DNA of 64,000 nucleotides. Source: Solibacillus cecembensis. GTDB lineage: Bacteria; Bacillota; Bacilli; Bacillales_A; Planococcaceae. This document shows positions 53,195-64,000 of this stretch, piece by piece (position 1 is the stretch's first letter; each line of letters begins with the position of its first letter). Below the pieces are notes generated by a model. The model saw nothing but the letters and a program-made list of their open reading frames with translations. It did not search any database and was not told the DNA's origin. The position numbers and the translations under genes are program-made. The DNA is taken from positions 97,341-161,340 of the forward strand of contig NZ_LMBZ01000011.1 in NCBI RefSeq assembly GCF_001439635.1, read 5' to 3'.

Positions 53195-53503
53195 TTATCC
53201 ACAAATCCACAATAATTGTCCCCATAAGTTGTGTGCAATTATTTCACCCTCTTTTTTTATCCACACCCCTTATCTACAACTTTTTCACAAATTCTATGCC
53301 TGTGGACAACTCAAACGTTAATAATCATTTTTTATGTGGATAAGATCGTTTAAGTATTGAAATGCCTGCATTTATTTGTTACGATAACTGTGTTTTACTT
53401 TGTGGATTTCTTTTTCGGGAAATATTTTATCCACAACTGTTAGTAATCTGTGGACTATTTTTTACACCTGTATTGAATAACAGTTATCCACAGCGTATAG
53501 TTA
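53195..53503. other. oriC: oriC, upstream DnaA-box cluster
   Basis: Perfect TTATCCACA boxes at 53195, 53257, 53427 and 53484 (plus orientation) and an inverse TGTGGATAA at 53335, with near-boxes at 53270 (TTATCTACA) and 53301 (TGTGGACAA). It lies between rpmH and dnaA, the incAB-like half of a bipartite Bacillus-type origin. The flanking genes and the strand switch at this point support it. Confidence 0.95.
53473..53501 (+). promoter_or_regulatory. Promoter of dnaA with a DnaA box in the spacer
   Basis: -35 TTGAAT (53473-53478), 17-bp spacer containing TTATCCACA (53484-53492), -10 TATAGT (53496-53501). DnaA bound here should block RNA polymerase, giving autorepression. Confidence 0.75.
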
Positions 53504-53638
53504 TGTGTATGACCTTATATTCTCTATTAAAAAAGGACTATTTTTAACGCTCTGTTGAATGACTATATAAATGAATCTTATTGCATCTCTTTTTAACTAT
53601 CCTTAGAAAGATATGAACTAATGAAAGGAAGAAATAGC

Positions 53639-54982
53639 TTGGAACATTTAGATAATTTATGGAATGCTGTGCTTACCCAAGCTGAACAGAAAATTTCAAA
53701 GCCCAGCTTCGATACTTGGTTGAAAGCAACCAAACTGCTGGCCCATAGCGGTACAAATGTCACAATCTCAGCTCCTAACTCTTTTGCTCGTGATTGGCTT
53801 GAAAATTATTATGTCCATATGATTACAGGCATTTTAAATGAGTTGACTGGCGAAGATCTGGTCATAAAGTTTGTTGTTCAGAAGGATCAAAATACAGATG
53901 ATTTTGAACTTCCCCCACCGATTACACAAGCAAGGAATAGTGATCAACACGACACGGCACCAGGGATGCTTAATCCTAAATATACATTTGATACATTTGT
54001 TATTGGTTCTGGAAATCGCTTTGCCCATGCAGCAAGTTTGGCTGTAGCTGAGGCCCCTGCAAAAGCATATAACCCTTTCTTTATTTACGGGGGCGTTGGG
54101 TTAGGTAAAACACACTTAATGCACGCAATTGGACACTATGTGAAGGAACATAACCCAAAGGCAAATGTTGTCTACCTCTCTTCTGAGAAATTTACAAATG
54201 AATTTATTAACTCAATTCGAGATAATAAAACAATTGATTTTCGAAACAAATACCGCAATGTAGATGTTCTACTAATCGATGATATTCAGTTTTTAGCTGG
54301 GAAGGAATCCACACAAGAGGAGTTTTTCCATACATTCAATACGCTGCATGAAGAATCAAAGCAAATTGTTATTTCAAGTGACCGACCACCTAAAGAAATC
54401 CCAACATTAGAAGATCGCTTACGTTCTCGCTTTGAATGGGGATTAATTACTGATATCGCACCACCAGACTTAGAAACGCGTATCGCTATTTTACGTAAAA
54501 AAGCGAAAGCAGATGGTTTAGATATCTCGAATGAAGTAATGCTTTACATCGCCAATCAAGTTGATACAAATATTCGCGAACTTGAAGGTGCTTTAATTCG
54601 TGTAGTTGCCTATTCATCATTAGTAAATAAGGATGCCTCACCAGAACTGGCAGCAGAGGCGTTAAAAGACATTATGCCAAACTCCAAGCCACGAATGGTT
54701 ACCATCTTTGATATACAAACAGCTACTGGAGAGCATTTCAATATCCGCCTTGAAGATTTCACTACGAAACGACGTACGAAATCAATTGCCTTTCCACGTC
54801 AAATTGCCATGTTTTTATCGCGGGAATTAACGGATTTTTCATTGCCTAAAATAGGGGAAGAATTTGGGGGACGAGATCATACAACCGTCATCCATGCACA
54901 TGAGAAAATTTCTAAACTATCAAAAATAGATCAACAATTACAGCAAGACATTAAACAAATCCGTAGTATGTTAGGTAAATAA
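53639..54982 (+). CDS. dnaA: Chromosomal replication initiator protein DnaA
   Basis: 447 residues: domain I ([20 protein letters not shown]), variable linker, AAA+ domain with [18 protein letters not shown] near residue 150 and [10 protein letters not shown] near 213, and domain IV with the DNA-binding signature [15 protein letters not shown]. It opens oriC. The ATG at 53621 is in frame, but AAAGGA sits nine bases before the TTG at 53639, which gives the normal N-terminus. A DnaA box in the promoter suggests autoregulation. Confidence 0.97.
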   Translation: MEHLDNLWNAVLTQAEQKISKPSFDTWLKATKLLAHSGTNVTISAPNSFARDWLENYYVHMITGILNELTGEDLVIKFVVQKDQNTDDFELPPPITQARNSDQHDTAPGMLNPKYTFDTFVIGSGNRFAHAASLAVAEAPAKAYNPFFIYGGVGLGKTHLMHAIGHYVKEHNPKANVVYLSSEKFTNEFINSIRDNKTIDFRNKYRNVDVLLIDDIQFLAGKESTQEEFFHTFNTLHEESKQIVISSDRPPKEIPTLEDRLRSRFEWGLITDIAPPDLETRIAILRKKAKADGLDISNEVMLYIANQVDTNIRELEGALIRVVAYSSLVNKDASPELAAEALKDIMPNSKPRMVTIFDIQTATGEHFNIRLEDFTTKRRTKSIAFPRQIAMFLSRELTDFSLPKIGEEFGGRDHTTVIHAHEKISKLSKIDQQLQQDIKQIRSMLGK

Positions 54983-55064
54983 GCTGTGTATAACTCTACC
55001 TTTTTCACACAATCTTATTCACACGTTACTAACATCTGAATAACGTGCGAATACTGGCTAGAAT

Positions 55065-55140
55065 AGTAGTTATCCACAAATCCACAGCCCCTATTACTAT
55101 ATCTATTAATATCTTTAATAAATAAATAATATATAAGTGA
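55065..55140. other. oriC: oriC, downstream part with DNA-unwinding element
   Basis: A perfect DnaA box TTATCCACA (55070-55078) and a near-box, then a GC patch (CACAGCCCC) and about 50 bp of nearly pure A/T (55091-55138). This is the incC-like half, where strand opening occurs in B. subtilis. Confidence 0.88.
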
Positions 55141-55149
55141 GGTTAAATA

Positions 55150-56286
55150 ATGAAATTTGATATTTTACGTGACCGTTTTTTAAATGGATTAAATGACGTT
55201 ATGAAAGCTGTTAATTCAAAAACAACAATTCCAATTTTAACGGGAATAAAAATAGATGTAACGAACGAAGGAATTAATCTAACGGGTAGTGATGCAGACA
55301 TTACAATTCAAACATTCATTCCTGTTGAGGAAAATGGCGAACAAATTATAAACATAAGCGAAACCGGTTCAATTGTATTACAAGCCCGTATGTTTAATGA
55401 GATTGTTCGAAAATTACCAACAAATGAAGTTGAAATTGAAGTAACAAATAGCTTTGCTACAAATATCCGTTCAGGTAAATCGGAATTCCACCTAATTGGC
55501 TCAGATGCATCTGAATATCCATTATTGCCTGAACTATCAGCAGATCGACAATTTTCAATTCCAGCTGATTTGTTAAAATCAATTATTCGCGAAACAGTAT
55601 TTGCAGTAGCTACTTCTGAAAGTCGCCCCGTGTTGACAGGTGTCAACTGGAAGGTAGAAGAGGATGAATTAATATGCATCGCAACGGATAGTCACCGCCT
55701 TGCAAGACGTAAAGTGAAACTGGAAAATTTACCAACAGATATCACATCCGTTGTTATTCCAGGAAAAAGTCTTAATGAACTCTTTAAAATTTTAGATGAT
55801 TCGACAAATCCGGTACAAATTGTTTTAACAAACCAGCAAGTATTATTTAAAACAGATGATGTTCTATTCTTCTCACGTTTACTTGAAGGCAATTATCCGG
55901 ACACATCACGTTTAATTCCAGAAGATTACAAAACGAATGTAACAATTAACGGAAAATCATTATTACAAGCAATTGATCGTGCTTCATTACTTGCTCGTGA
56001 GGATCGAAATAATGTTGTACGTTTTGAAACATTACAAGCCAATACGGTTGAAATTTCATCTAATTCACCTGAAATTGGGAAGGTAGAAGAGCAAATTCAA
56101 GTTGAGGCGTTAGATGGGGAAGCTTTAAAAATTTCATTCAGTGCGAAATATATGATGGAGGCCCTAAAAGCAATTGACGGGCAAGATGTTATTATTCAAT
56201 TCACTGGTGCGATGAGACCATTTATTTTACGTTCAGTAGCAGATGATGCGATTTTACAATTAATTTTACCTGTTCGTACGTACTAA
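55150..56286 (+). CDS. dnaN: DNA polymerase III sliding clamp (beta subunit)
   Basis: A 378-residue protein of three repeated clamp domains (MKFDILRDRFLNGLNDVM at the start, ATDSHRLARRKVKLE near residue 178 and the C-terminal LQLILPVRTY that lines the partner-binding pocket). It is the processivity ring of the replicase. Standard length and place after dnaA. The ATG follows GTGAGG. Confidence 0.98.
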   Translation: MKFDILRDRFLNGLNDVMKAVNSKTTIPILTGIKIDVTNEGINLTGSDADITIQTFIPVEENGEQIINISETGSIVLQARMFNEIVRKLPTNEVEIEVTNSFATNIRSGKSEFHLIGSDASEYPLLPELSADRQFSIPADLLKSIIRETVFAVATSESRPVLTGVNWKVEEDELICIATDSHRLARRKVKLENLPTDITSVVIPGKSLNELFKILDDSTNPVQIVLTNQQVLFKTDDVLFFSRLLEGNYPDTSRLIPEDYKTNVTINGKSLLQAIDRASLLAREDRNNVVRFETLQANTVEISSNSPEIGKVEEQIQVEALDGEALKISFSAKYMMEALKAIDGQDVIIQFTGAMRPFILRSVADDAILQLILPVRTY

Positions 56287-56313
56287 TTGAATATTCCGCA
56301 ATATGGTTTATTA

Positions 56314-56345
56314 AGATAGTCACCTTCCAGTGGCTGTCTTTTTTT
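56314..56345 (+). terminator. Terminator after dnaN
   Basis: AGATAGTCAC pairs with GTGGCTGTCT (with G-U and one mismatch) around CTTCCA, followed by TTTTTT. Confidence 0.75.
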
Positions 56346-56409
56346 ACTTCTCACCAATTTTTAGGTATGATAGAAAGATAGACTTTATTTTCGAGGAGGC
56401 TGAGTTACA

Positions 56410-56646
56410 ATGAACGACTTAGTAATTGACACAGAATACATAACGCTCGGACAAGCGTTGAAAATGACCAATACAATTAGTTCTGGTGGTATGGCAAAAT
56501 GGTTTTTAAGTGAGCATGAGGTATTTGTAAACGGAGAAAAAGAAGATCGTAGAGGAAGAAAGTTACGTCACGGAGATCTTGTAAATATTCCAGGTGCAGG
56601 ACGTTTCCGTATCATAGATGCATTTATTCAAAACGAGGAAATGTAA
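56410..56646 (+). CDS. yaaA: S4-domain RNA-binding protein YaaA
   Basis: A 78-residue S4-like RNA-binding protein (LGQALKMTNTISSGGMAKWF, then FVNGEKEDRRGRKLRHGD). The small S4 protein between dnaN and recF is conserved in Firmicutes and implicated in ribosome biogenesis. The ATG follows GAGGAGG. It ends 3 bp before recF. Confidence 0.95.
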   Translation: MNDLVIDTEYITLGQALKMTNTISSGGMAKWFLSEHEVFVNGEKEDRRGRKLRHGDLVNIPGAGRFRIIDAFIQNEEM

Positions 56647-56649
56647 TTC

Positions 56650-57762
56650 ATGAATATCGAACGCCTGCAGCTAAAAAACTATCGTAATTATGAATCGCTC
56701 TCACTGGATTTTTCATCCAAAACAAATGTTTTTATTGGCGAAAATGCACAAGGTAAAACAAATGTTATGGAGTCAATTTATGTTTTAGCGATGGCAAAAT
56801 CCCATCGGACGTCGAATGATAAAGAATTAATACGTTGGGAAGCCGATTATGGTAAAATAGAAGGTGTAATTGAAAAGCGTTATGGTCGTGTTCCGATCGA
56901 GTTAACGATTTCAAAAAAAGGTAAAAAGGGCAAGATTAATCATCTTGAACAAACTAAGTTGAGTAATTATATTGGGCAAATGAATGTTGTCATGTTTGCT
57001 CCTGAAGACTTAAATGTTGTAAAAGGGAGCCCCCAAATTCGAAGACGCTTTATCGATATGGAGATAGGGCAGATTTCACCGATTTATTTACACGATTTAC
57101 TAACATTCCAAAAAGTTTTAAAACAGCGCAATCATTTATTAAAAAGTAATCAAGGAAAAGCATCATTAGCAAAAGATATGATGTTTGATATTTATACGGA
57201 GCAATACATCCAAGCTGCTGTTCAAATTATTCGTAAAAGATTTCAATTTATGGAGCTCTTACAAGAATGGGCAGAACCAATTCATTTCGGTATTTCTCGT
57301 GGTTTAGAAAAACTAGTTATTAAGTATCGTCCTGTAGCAGGAATGGAAGCTAGTTGGACTGCTGAAGAAATGGCCAAATACTTGGAAAAAAAACTCGCTG
57401 AAGTAAAGCAACGAGAAATTGACCGTGGCGTTACCCTAGTTGGTCCACATCGTGATGATTTACAATTCTTTGTCAATGATTATGATGTTCAAACTTATGG
57501 CTCTCAAGGTCAACAACGGACAACGGCATTATCTTTAAAGCTTGCAGAAATTGAATTAATTAAGCAAGAAACAAAAGAAACGCCAATTTTACTACTTGAT
57601 GATGTTTTATCAGAATTAGATGATTATCGTCAATCACATTTATTAAATACAATTCAAGGTGAGGTCCAAACATTTGTGACAACAACAAGTGTGGATGGGA
57701 TTCATCATGACACGATTAAACAAGCCAATTTATTTTCTGTACAACAAGGAAGTATTGAATAG
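56650..57762 (+). CDS. recF: DNA replication and repair protein RecF
   Basis: A 370-residue SMC-like ATPase: Walker [15 protein letters not shown] near residue 30, signature [18 protein letters not shown] near 285, Walker [14 protein letters not shown] near 316. It helps load RecA at gaps. The length is standard. The ATG is 3 bp after yaaA and follows GAGGAAATG, so coupling is likely. Unlike B. subtilis there is no yaaB/remB gene between recF and gyrB. Confidence 0.97.
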   Translation: MNIERLQLKNYRNYESLSLDFSSKTNVFIGENAQGKTNVMESIYVLAMAKSHRTSNDKELIRWEADYGKIEGVIEKRYGRVPIELTISKKGKKGKINHLEQTKLSNYIGQMNVVMFAPEDLNVVKGSPQIRRRFIDMEIGQISPIYLHDLLTFQKVLKQRNHLLKSNQGKASLAKDMMFDIYTEQYIQAAVQIIRKRFQFMELLQEWAEPIHFGISRGLEKLVIKYRPVAGMEASWTAEEMAKYLEKKLAEVKQREIDRGVTLVGPHRDDLQFFVNDYDVQTYGSQGQQRTTALSLKLAEIELIKQETKETPILLLDDVLSELDDYRQSHLLNTIQGEVQTFVTTTSVDGIHHDTIKQANLFSVQQGSIE

Positions 57763-57858
57763 CAAGATGTGAAGCTTTAATAAAAGTGAGCGTTTAAAAA
57801 ATAAAAGTATTACACTTTTATAAAGAGAAGCATACTGAAGTTATGAAAGAGTAGGTGA

Positions 57859-59790
<1,932 letters not shown>

Positions 59791-59821
59791 GAGTTAACGT
59801 AATTGGAAGGAGGTCCTTATT

Positions 59822-62293
59822 TTGTCGGACATTCAACATGGACATATTGAATCGAGAAATATTACAACTGAAATCAAATCATCCTTTTTAAGCTATGCGA
59901 TGAGTGTTATCGTTTCGCGTGCTTTACCAGATGTTCGTGATGGACTAAAACCAGTACACCGTCGTATTTTATATGGGATGCAGGAATTAGGAAATACAGC
60001 AGATAAACCTTACAAAAAGAGTGCCCGTATTGTTGGAGATGTAATGGGGAAATTCCATCCACATGGTGACTCTTCTATTTATGATGCGATGGTGCGTATG
60101 GCACAAGATTTCAGTTATCGTTATATGCTTGTAGACGGCCATGGGAACTTTGGTTCGATTGATGGTGACGGTGCAGCAGCGATGCGTTATACCGAGTCAC
60201 GTATGTCAAAAATTGCGATGGAAATGTTACGCGATATCAACAAAGATACGATCGACTTTGAACCAAACTATGATGGTAGTGAAAGTGAGCCAAAAGTTTT
60301 ACCAGCACGTTACCCAAACTTACTTGTTAATGGAGCGACTGGTATTGCTGTTGGTATGGCGACAAATATTCCACCACATAATTTAGGCGAAACAATTGAC
60401 GGTGTTTTGGCTATTGCGAATAACCCAGCCATTTCGACAGAAGAGTTAATGGAAATTATCCCTGGTCCAGATTTCCCAACAGGGGGGATTATTTTAGGAC
60501 GCAGTGGTATTCGTCGTGCTTATGAAACAGGGCGCGGCTCTATTACAATTCGTGCAAAGGTTGAAATCGAACAAACTTCTAATAAAGAGACAATTTTAGT
60601 AAATGAACTTCCTTATCAAGTGAATAAGGCCAAACTAATTGAAAAAATTGCTGAGCTAGTACGTGATAAAAAGATTGATGGCATTACGCACTTACGCGAT
60701 GAATCAGACCGTAATGGGATGCGTATTGTCATCGAAATACGCCGTGATGCAAATGCAAATGTTGTATTAAATAATTTGTATAAGCAAACAGCAATGCAAT
60801 CTAGTTTTGGTGTGAATATGCTTGCGCTTGTCGATGGACAGCCACAAGTACTAGGCTTAAAAGATGTGCTTTACCATTACTTAGAGCATCAAAAAGTAGT
60901 TATCAAACGTCGTACAGCATATGAACTCCGAAAAGCAGAAGAGCGTGCTCATATTTTAGAAGGTTTACGTATTGCTTTAGATCATATTGATGAAATTATT
61001 GCAATTATTCGTGGCTCTCGAAATGGTGAAGAAGCAAGACCTCAATTAATGGAGCGATTTAATTTATCTGAGCGCCAAGCGCAAGCTATTTTAGATATGC
61101 GCCTTGTTCGTTTAAGTGGATTAGAACGTGAAAAGATTGAAGCAGAATATCAAGAACTTCAAATATTAATTGGCGAATTAAAAGCCATTTTAGCTGATGA
61201 AGAAAAAGTTTTAGAAATTATTCGTACAGAAATTGCTGAAGTAAAAGAGCGATTTAATGACAACCGTCGTACAGAAATTACTGCGGGTGGATTAGAAATG
61301 ATTGAGGACGAGGATTTAATTCCACGTGAAAACTCAGTTATTACATTAACGCATAATGGCTATATTAAACGTCTAGCTGCGAATACATATCGTTCGCAAA
61401 AACGTGGTGGTCGTGGTGTACAAGGAATGGGTACAAACGAAGATGATTTCGTAGAGCACTTATTATTCACTTCAACACATGACACAATTTTATTCTTCAC
61501 ATCAAAAGGGAAAGTGTTCCGTGCAAAGGGATATGAAATTCCAGAGTACGGCCGCCAAGCAAAAGGTTTACCAATTGTAAACTTACTTAATATTGATAAA
61601 GAAGAAAAAGTAACGGCAATGATTCGTGTTGCTGAGTTTAAAGAAGATGCATACTTTATCTTTACGACGAAAACAGGTGTTACAAAACGTACACCAGTTA
61701 TTCAATTTGCTAATATCCGCACAAATGGGTTAATTGCGATTACATTACGCGATGATGACGATTTAATTTCTGTGCATTTAACAGATGGTACGAAGGAAAT
61801 TATTATCGGTACAAGTGATGGGATGTTAGTTCGTTTTAAAGAAGAGGACATTCGTTCAATGGGACGTACAGCAGCTGGCGTACGTGGTATTAAGCTGCGT
61901 GAAGGTGATCACGTTGTTGGCATGGAAATTTTAGAACCAGAGCAGGAAATTTTAGTCGTAACAGAAAAAGGTTACGGTAAACGTACACCTGAAGCCGAAT
62001 ATCGCTTACAAAGTCGTGGCGGCTTAGGTTTAAAAACGATGCAAATTACCGAGAAAAACGGTAAAATGTGTGCTGTTAAAGCTGTTGATGGAACAGAGGA
62101 TATTATGTTAATTACTATTAATGGTATGCTGATTCGTATGGATGTTAAAGATATTTCTGTTATTGGCCGTAGTACACAAGGTGTTCGTTTAATTCGTCTG
62201 GCAGAGGAAGAATACGTTGCTACTGTAGCGCGTGTTAAGAAAGACGATGATACATCAGAAATTGATGAAGAAGAAGAAGTAGATTCTGAATAA
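59822..62293 (+). CDS. gyrA: DNA gyrase subunit A
   Basis: 823 residues: winged-helix/tower domain with catalytic Tyr in [10 protein letters not shown] near 123, quinolone-resistance region [17 protein letters not shown] with the wild-type Ser near 84, and C-terminal beta-pinwheel with the GyrA box QKRGGRG. The start is TTG with AAGGAGGT upstream. It ends in an acidic tail ([16 protein letters not shown]). A terminator follows. Confidence 0.98.
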   Translation: MSDIQHGHIESRNITTEIKSSFLSYAMSVIVSRALPDVRDGLKPVHRRILYGMQELGNTADKPYKKSARIVGDVMGKFHPHGDSSIYDAMVRMAQDFSYRYMLVDGHGNFGSIDGDGAAAMRYTESRMSKIAMEMLRDINKDTIDFEPNYDGSESEPKVLPARYPNLLVNGATGIAVGMATNIPPHNLGETIDGVLAIANNPAISTEELMEIIPGPDFPTGGIILGRSGIRRAYETGRGSITIRAKVEIEQTSNKETILVNELPYQVNKAKLIEKIAELVRDKKIDGITHLRDESDRNGMRIVIEIRRDANANVVLNNLYKQTAMQSSFGVNMLALVDGQPQVLGLKDVLYHYLEHQKVVIKRRTAYELRKAEERAHILEGLRIALDHIDEIIAIIRGSRNGEEARPQLMERFNLSERQAQAILDMRLVRLSGLEREKIEAEYQELQILIGELKAILADEEKVLEIIRTEIAEVKERFNDNRRTEITAGGLEMIEDEDLIPRENSVITLTHNGYIKRLAANTYRSQKRGGRGVQGMGTNEDDFVEHLLFTSTHDTILFFTSKGKVFRAKGYEIPEYGRQAKGLPIVNLLNIDKEEKVTAMIRVAEFKEDAYFIFTTKTGVTKRTPVIQFANIRTNGLIAITLRDDDDLISVHLTDGTKEIIIGTSDGMLVRFKEEDIRSMGRTAAGVRGIKLREGDHVVGMEILEPEQEILVVTEKGYGKRTPEAEYRLQSRGGLGLKTMQITEKNGKMCAVKAVDGTEDIMLITINGMLIRMDVKDISVIGRSTQGVRLIRLAEEEYVATVARVKKDDDTSEIDEEEEVDSE

Positions 62294-62301
62294 GTTTTTT
62301 G

Positions 62302-62334
62302 AAAAGAGCTGCACATTTTGTGTGGCTCCTTTTA
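62302..62334 (+). terminator. Terminator after gyrA
   Basis: GAGCTGCAC pairs with GTGTGGCTC around ATTTT, followed by a short CTTTT run. Confidence 0.75.
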
Positions 62335-62447
62335 ATTTCCGCTTAAATCAAGTGAATTATGAACAATAAAACTTTAAAAGTATCTTCTCAATAGTTAAAT
62401 TGTTCGATACAATAGGAATAAATTACTTAAATTAGGGGTGTGTGACA

Positions 62448-63536
62448 TTGGAAACGACAGTTATGAGGGTTGAAGAGTTACGATTAGGGAAAATTGTAGC
62501 TGAAGATATTTTTGCCAATACACAATATCCAATTATTTATAAAAATGCAAAAATCAATCATGAACATTTCCGCCTTTTTGAGATGTTTAATTTAAATGAG
62601 ATTTTAATATATAAAGAAAAAGAACTAGAAGTACTAACTGAAGAACAATCAGAAGTTGAGTCAACGATCATTACATTGCCGAAGTATACAAGTTTCGAAA
62701 CTTATTATTATGATGCAATTGCTCAAATAAAAAAGGAATTTGGAAATTGGCAAGCGGGTGCAAAAATCGATCTTACAAAAGTTCGAGGAATGATTATCCC
62801 CCTAATTGAAAAGGTATTAGAAGATCGATCATATATATTCGATTTAAATACTTATTCTAATGCCAAAGATTATTTATTTCATCACTGTATTGCGACAGGA
62901 CTAATTGCTTCAATTATTTCAAAAAAATTGGGGCATGATCGCGGTACAATTATTCAAGTAGCTATTGCGGGAATGTTGGCAGATAGTGGTATGGCTAAGG
63001 TAGCACCTCGTATTCGTGATAAGCAAAGTGCATTAACAGAAATTGAATTTGCCGAAGTAAAAAAACACCCTTATTATAGTTATTTACTTGTCAAGGATCT
63101 ACCATCCATTAAAGAAGTTATGAAAGTAGCAATATATCAGCATCATGAGCGATTAAATGGAAGTGGTTATCCAAAGGGTGAAAAGATGAGTGCAATTACA
63201 ACATTTGGCCAAATTATTGCAGTTGCAGATGTATTCCACGCAATGACAAGTGAACGATTATATCGTTTAAAGCAGTCTCCCTTTAAAGTAATCGAAATGA
63301 TTAAGGAAGAGGAGTTCGGGAAATTTGATGTTCAGGTTGTCCAAGCACTCGTTGATCTTGTTGTGGATTTACCGATTGGTACGAAAATTGAATTATCAAA
63401 TTTAGAGCTAGGTGAAGTAATGTTCATCAACAAATATGCACCAACGCGTCCACTTGTTAGATTAATAAACTCCGGTGAGATTATTGATTTAGCAACAAAT
63501 CGTAACTTTTACATTTCACGAGTAATTACAAAATAA
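62448..63536 (+). CDS. HD-GYP-like protein with incomplete metal site
   Basis: About 362 residues: an N-terminal domain of about 130 residues, then an HD-GYP fold (HHCIATGLIASIISKKLG, YQHHERLNGSGYPKG, IIAVADVFHAMTSERLYR). HD-GYP enzymes hydrolyse c-di-GMP at a metal cluster. The defining HD pair, normally in a LLHDIGK context, here reads MLADSGMAK, so His is Ala and the following Lys is displaced. HHE and GYP remain. It may be inactive and serve as a c-di-GMP or protein sensor. TTG at 62448 suits TAGGGGTG better than GTG at 62442. It stands between gyrA and the rRNA operon. Confidence 0.88.
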   Translation: METTVMRVEELRLGKIVAEDIFANTQYPIIYKNAKINHEHFRLFEMFNLNEILIYKEKELEVLTEEQSEVESTIITLPKYTSFETYYYDAIAQIKKEFGNWQAGAKIDLTKVRGMIIPLIEKVLEDRSYIFDLNTYSNAKDYLFHHCIATGLIASIISKKLGHDRGTIIQVAIAGMLADSGMAKVAPRIRDKQSALTEIEFAEVKKHPYYSYLLVKDLPSIKEVMKVAIYQHHERLNGSGYPKGEKMSAITTFGQIIAVADVFHAMTSERLYRLKQSPFKVIEMIKEEEFGKFDVQVVQALVDLVVDLPIGTKIELSNLELGEVMFINKYAPTRPLVRLINSGEIIDLATNRNFYISRVITK

Positions 63537-63603
63537 TATTAAAGTCATATTTGCTTTGTACTATTATAAGTAAGTAATAAAAAGTTGCTCGGATATAAAA
63601 AGG

Positions 63604-63640
63604 AACATCTCCTCAATTAATTTTAATTAGGGAGATGTTT
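63604..63640 (+). terminator. Probable terminator before the rRNA operon
   Basis: AACATCTCC pairs with GGAGATGTT around a self-complementary AATTAATTTTAATT loop. The T-run is poor, so it is tentative. Confidence 0.6.
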
Positions 63641-63714
63641 ATGATATTAGTGACGATCTTTGTTGCCAAATAAAAGCTATAGAATTATGTAGTTGTTATT
63701 TCTATTTTTTTCTG

Positions 63715-63743
63715 TTGACGTATATTATATTGTTTGATATTAT
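63715..63743 (+). promoter_or_regulatory. rRNA operon promoter 1 (distal)
   Basis: TTGACG (63715-63720), 17-bp spacer, TATTAT (63738-63743). Confidence 0.65.
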
Positions 63744-63796
63744 ATAAAAAGTCATTTAAATAAATACATATTGATTTGGAAGATAACAAATAGTTA

Positions 63797-63825
63797 TTGA
63801 CAAGTTGAAAAGTATTTGTTAATAT
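63797..63825 (+). promoter_or_regulatory. rRNA operon promoter 2
   Basis: TTGACA (63797-63802), 17-bp spacer, TAATAT (63820-63825). Confidence 0.8.
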
Positions 63826-63873
63826 ATTTAAAGTCGCTATCGAGAGATGACGAAAACAACTTTAAAAAAGTTG

Positions 63874-63903
63874 TTGACACTACACAAAGAATTATGTTAA
63901 GAT
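63874..63903 (+). promoter_or_regulatory. rRNA operon promoter 3 (proximal)
   Basis: TTGACA (63874-63879), 18-bp spacer, TAAGAT (63898-63903). It is followed by CCTTGAAAACTGAACAAG (63934-63951), the leader sequence typically found before 16S rRNA in Bacillales. The 16S gene itself is not in the window. Confidence 0.85.
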
Positions 63904-64000
63904 ATTAAAGTTGTCGTTTCGATAACAACATGAACCTTGAAAACTGAACAAGCAAACGTTAATGATTTAAACGTTTAAGTGATGAACTTAAACAAATTAT

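Noticed and set aside
53409..53422. CTTTTTCGGGAAAT in oriC as a Noc site
   Set aside because: Three mismatches of 14, and Noc sites are expected to be absent near the origin.

Overview
The window is a chromosomal segment from a low-GC, spore-forming Gram-positive bacterium, most like the Lysinibacillus/Solibacillus group of Planococcaceae. It spans the replication origin. Evidence is the gene order rlmH-htrA-walJIHKR / dnaB-rplI-gdpP-yybS-rpsR-ssb-rpsF / ychF / yyaC / parB-parA-noc-rsmG-mnmG-mnmE-jag-yidC-rnpA-rpmH / oriC / dnaA-dnaN-yaaA-recF-gyrB-gyrA and then the promoters of an rRNA operon. The spore protease YyaC, the YidC-Jag pair and Soj/Spo0J suggest endospore formation. Nearly all genes left of oriC lie on the minus strand and all genes right of it on the plus strand, so they are co-directional with replication.

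Layout. 1-11 kb is accessory: a truncated WYL regulator with a divergent effector-binding partner, a HEAT-repeat protein, a lipoprotein nucleosidase, an alanine/glycine symporter, an EamA transporter, a VanRS-like two-component system and a chemoreceptor behind a cyclic-di-GMP-I riboswitch. 11.5-21.5 kb is a patchwork between rlmH and that block: DUF2294, a TRIC-like channel, a SIMPL-domain protein, a truncated ECF sigma factor, a DinD relic, an unidentified gene relic, candidate small RNAs, and a compact metK-speA-speD-speE-speB operon that encodes a whole arginine-to-spermidine route behind a structured leader. 21.5-29.4 kb is rlmH, a small CxxH/CxxC gene, htrA and the WalRK module. 29.8-52.8 kb is the conserved left flank of oriC. 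52.8-55.2 kb is the bipartite origin. 55.2-64 kb is the conserved right flank, a degenerate HD-GYP protein and three tandem rRNA-type promoters; 16S rRNA should begin just beyond the window.

Most interesting. (1) The last bases of rlmH, which encode the conserved C-terminus GEPYHK, recur at least four more times in the same orientation downstream of rlmH (15217, 14777, 13426, 11711), with weaker copies at 21130 and 5784. This is what tandem SCC-type (Ccr recombinase) attachment sites at the rlmH 3' end look like, here outside the staphylococci, and gene relics lie beside the copies. No ccr gene is in the window, so the mechanism is inferred. (2) A dispersed intergenic element of about 100-180 bp with several hairpins occurs at 2069, 5887, 29544 and 52052, with a decayed copy at 31352. 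(3) The metK leader has a closed multi-branch fold and a terminator but does not read as a canonical S-box. (4) A DnaA-box cluster lies beside rlmH and a perfect DnaA-box palindrome lies upstream of mnmE.

Coordinates come from reading the sequence. Start codons were re-chosen from ribosome binding sites and family alignment recalled from memory; no database search was run.
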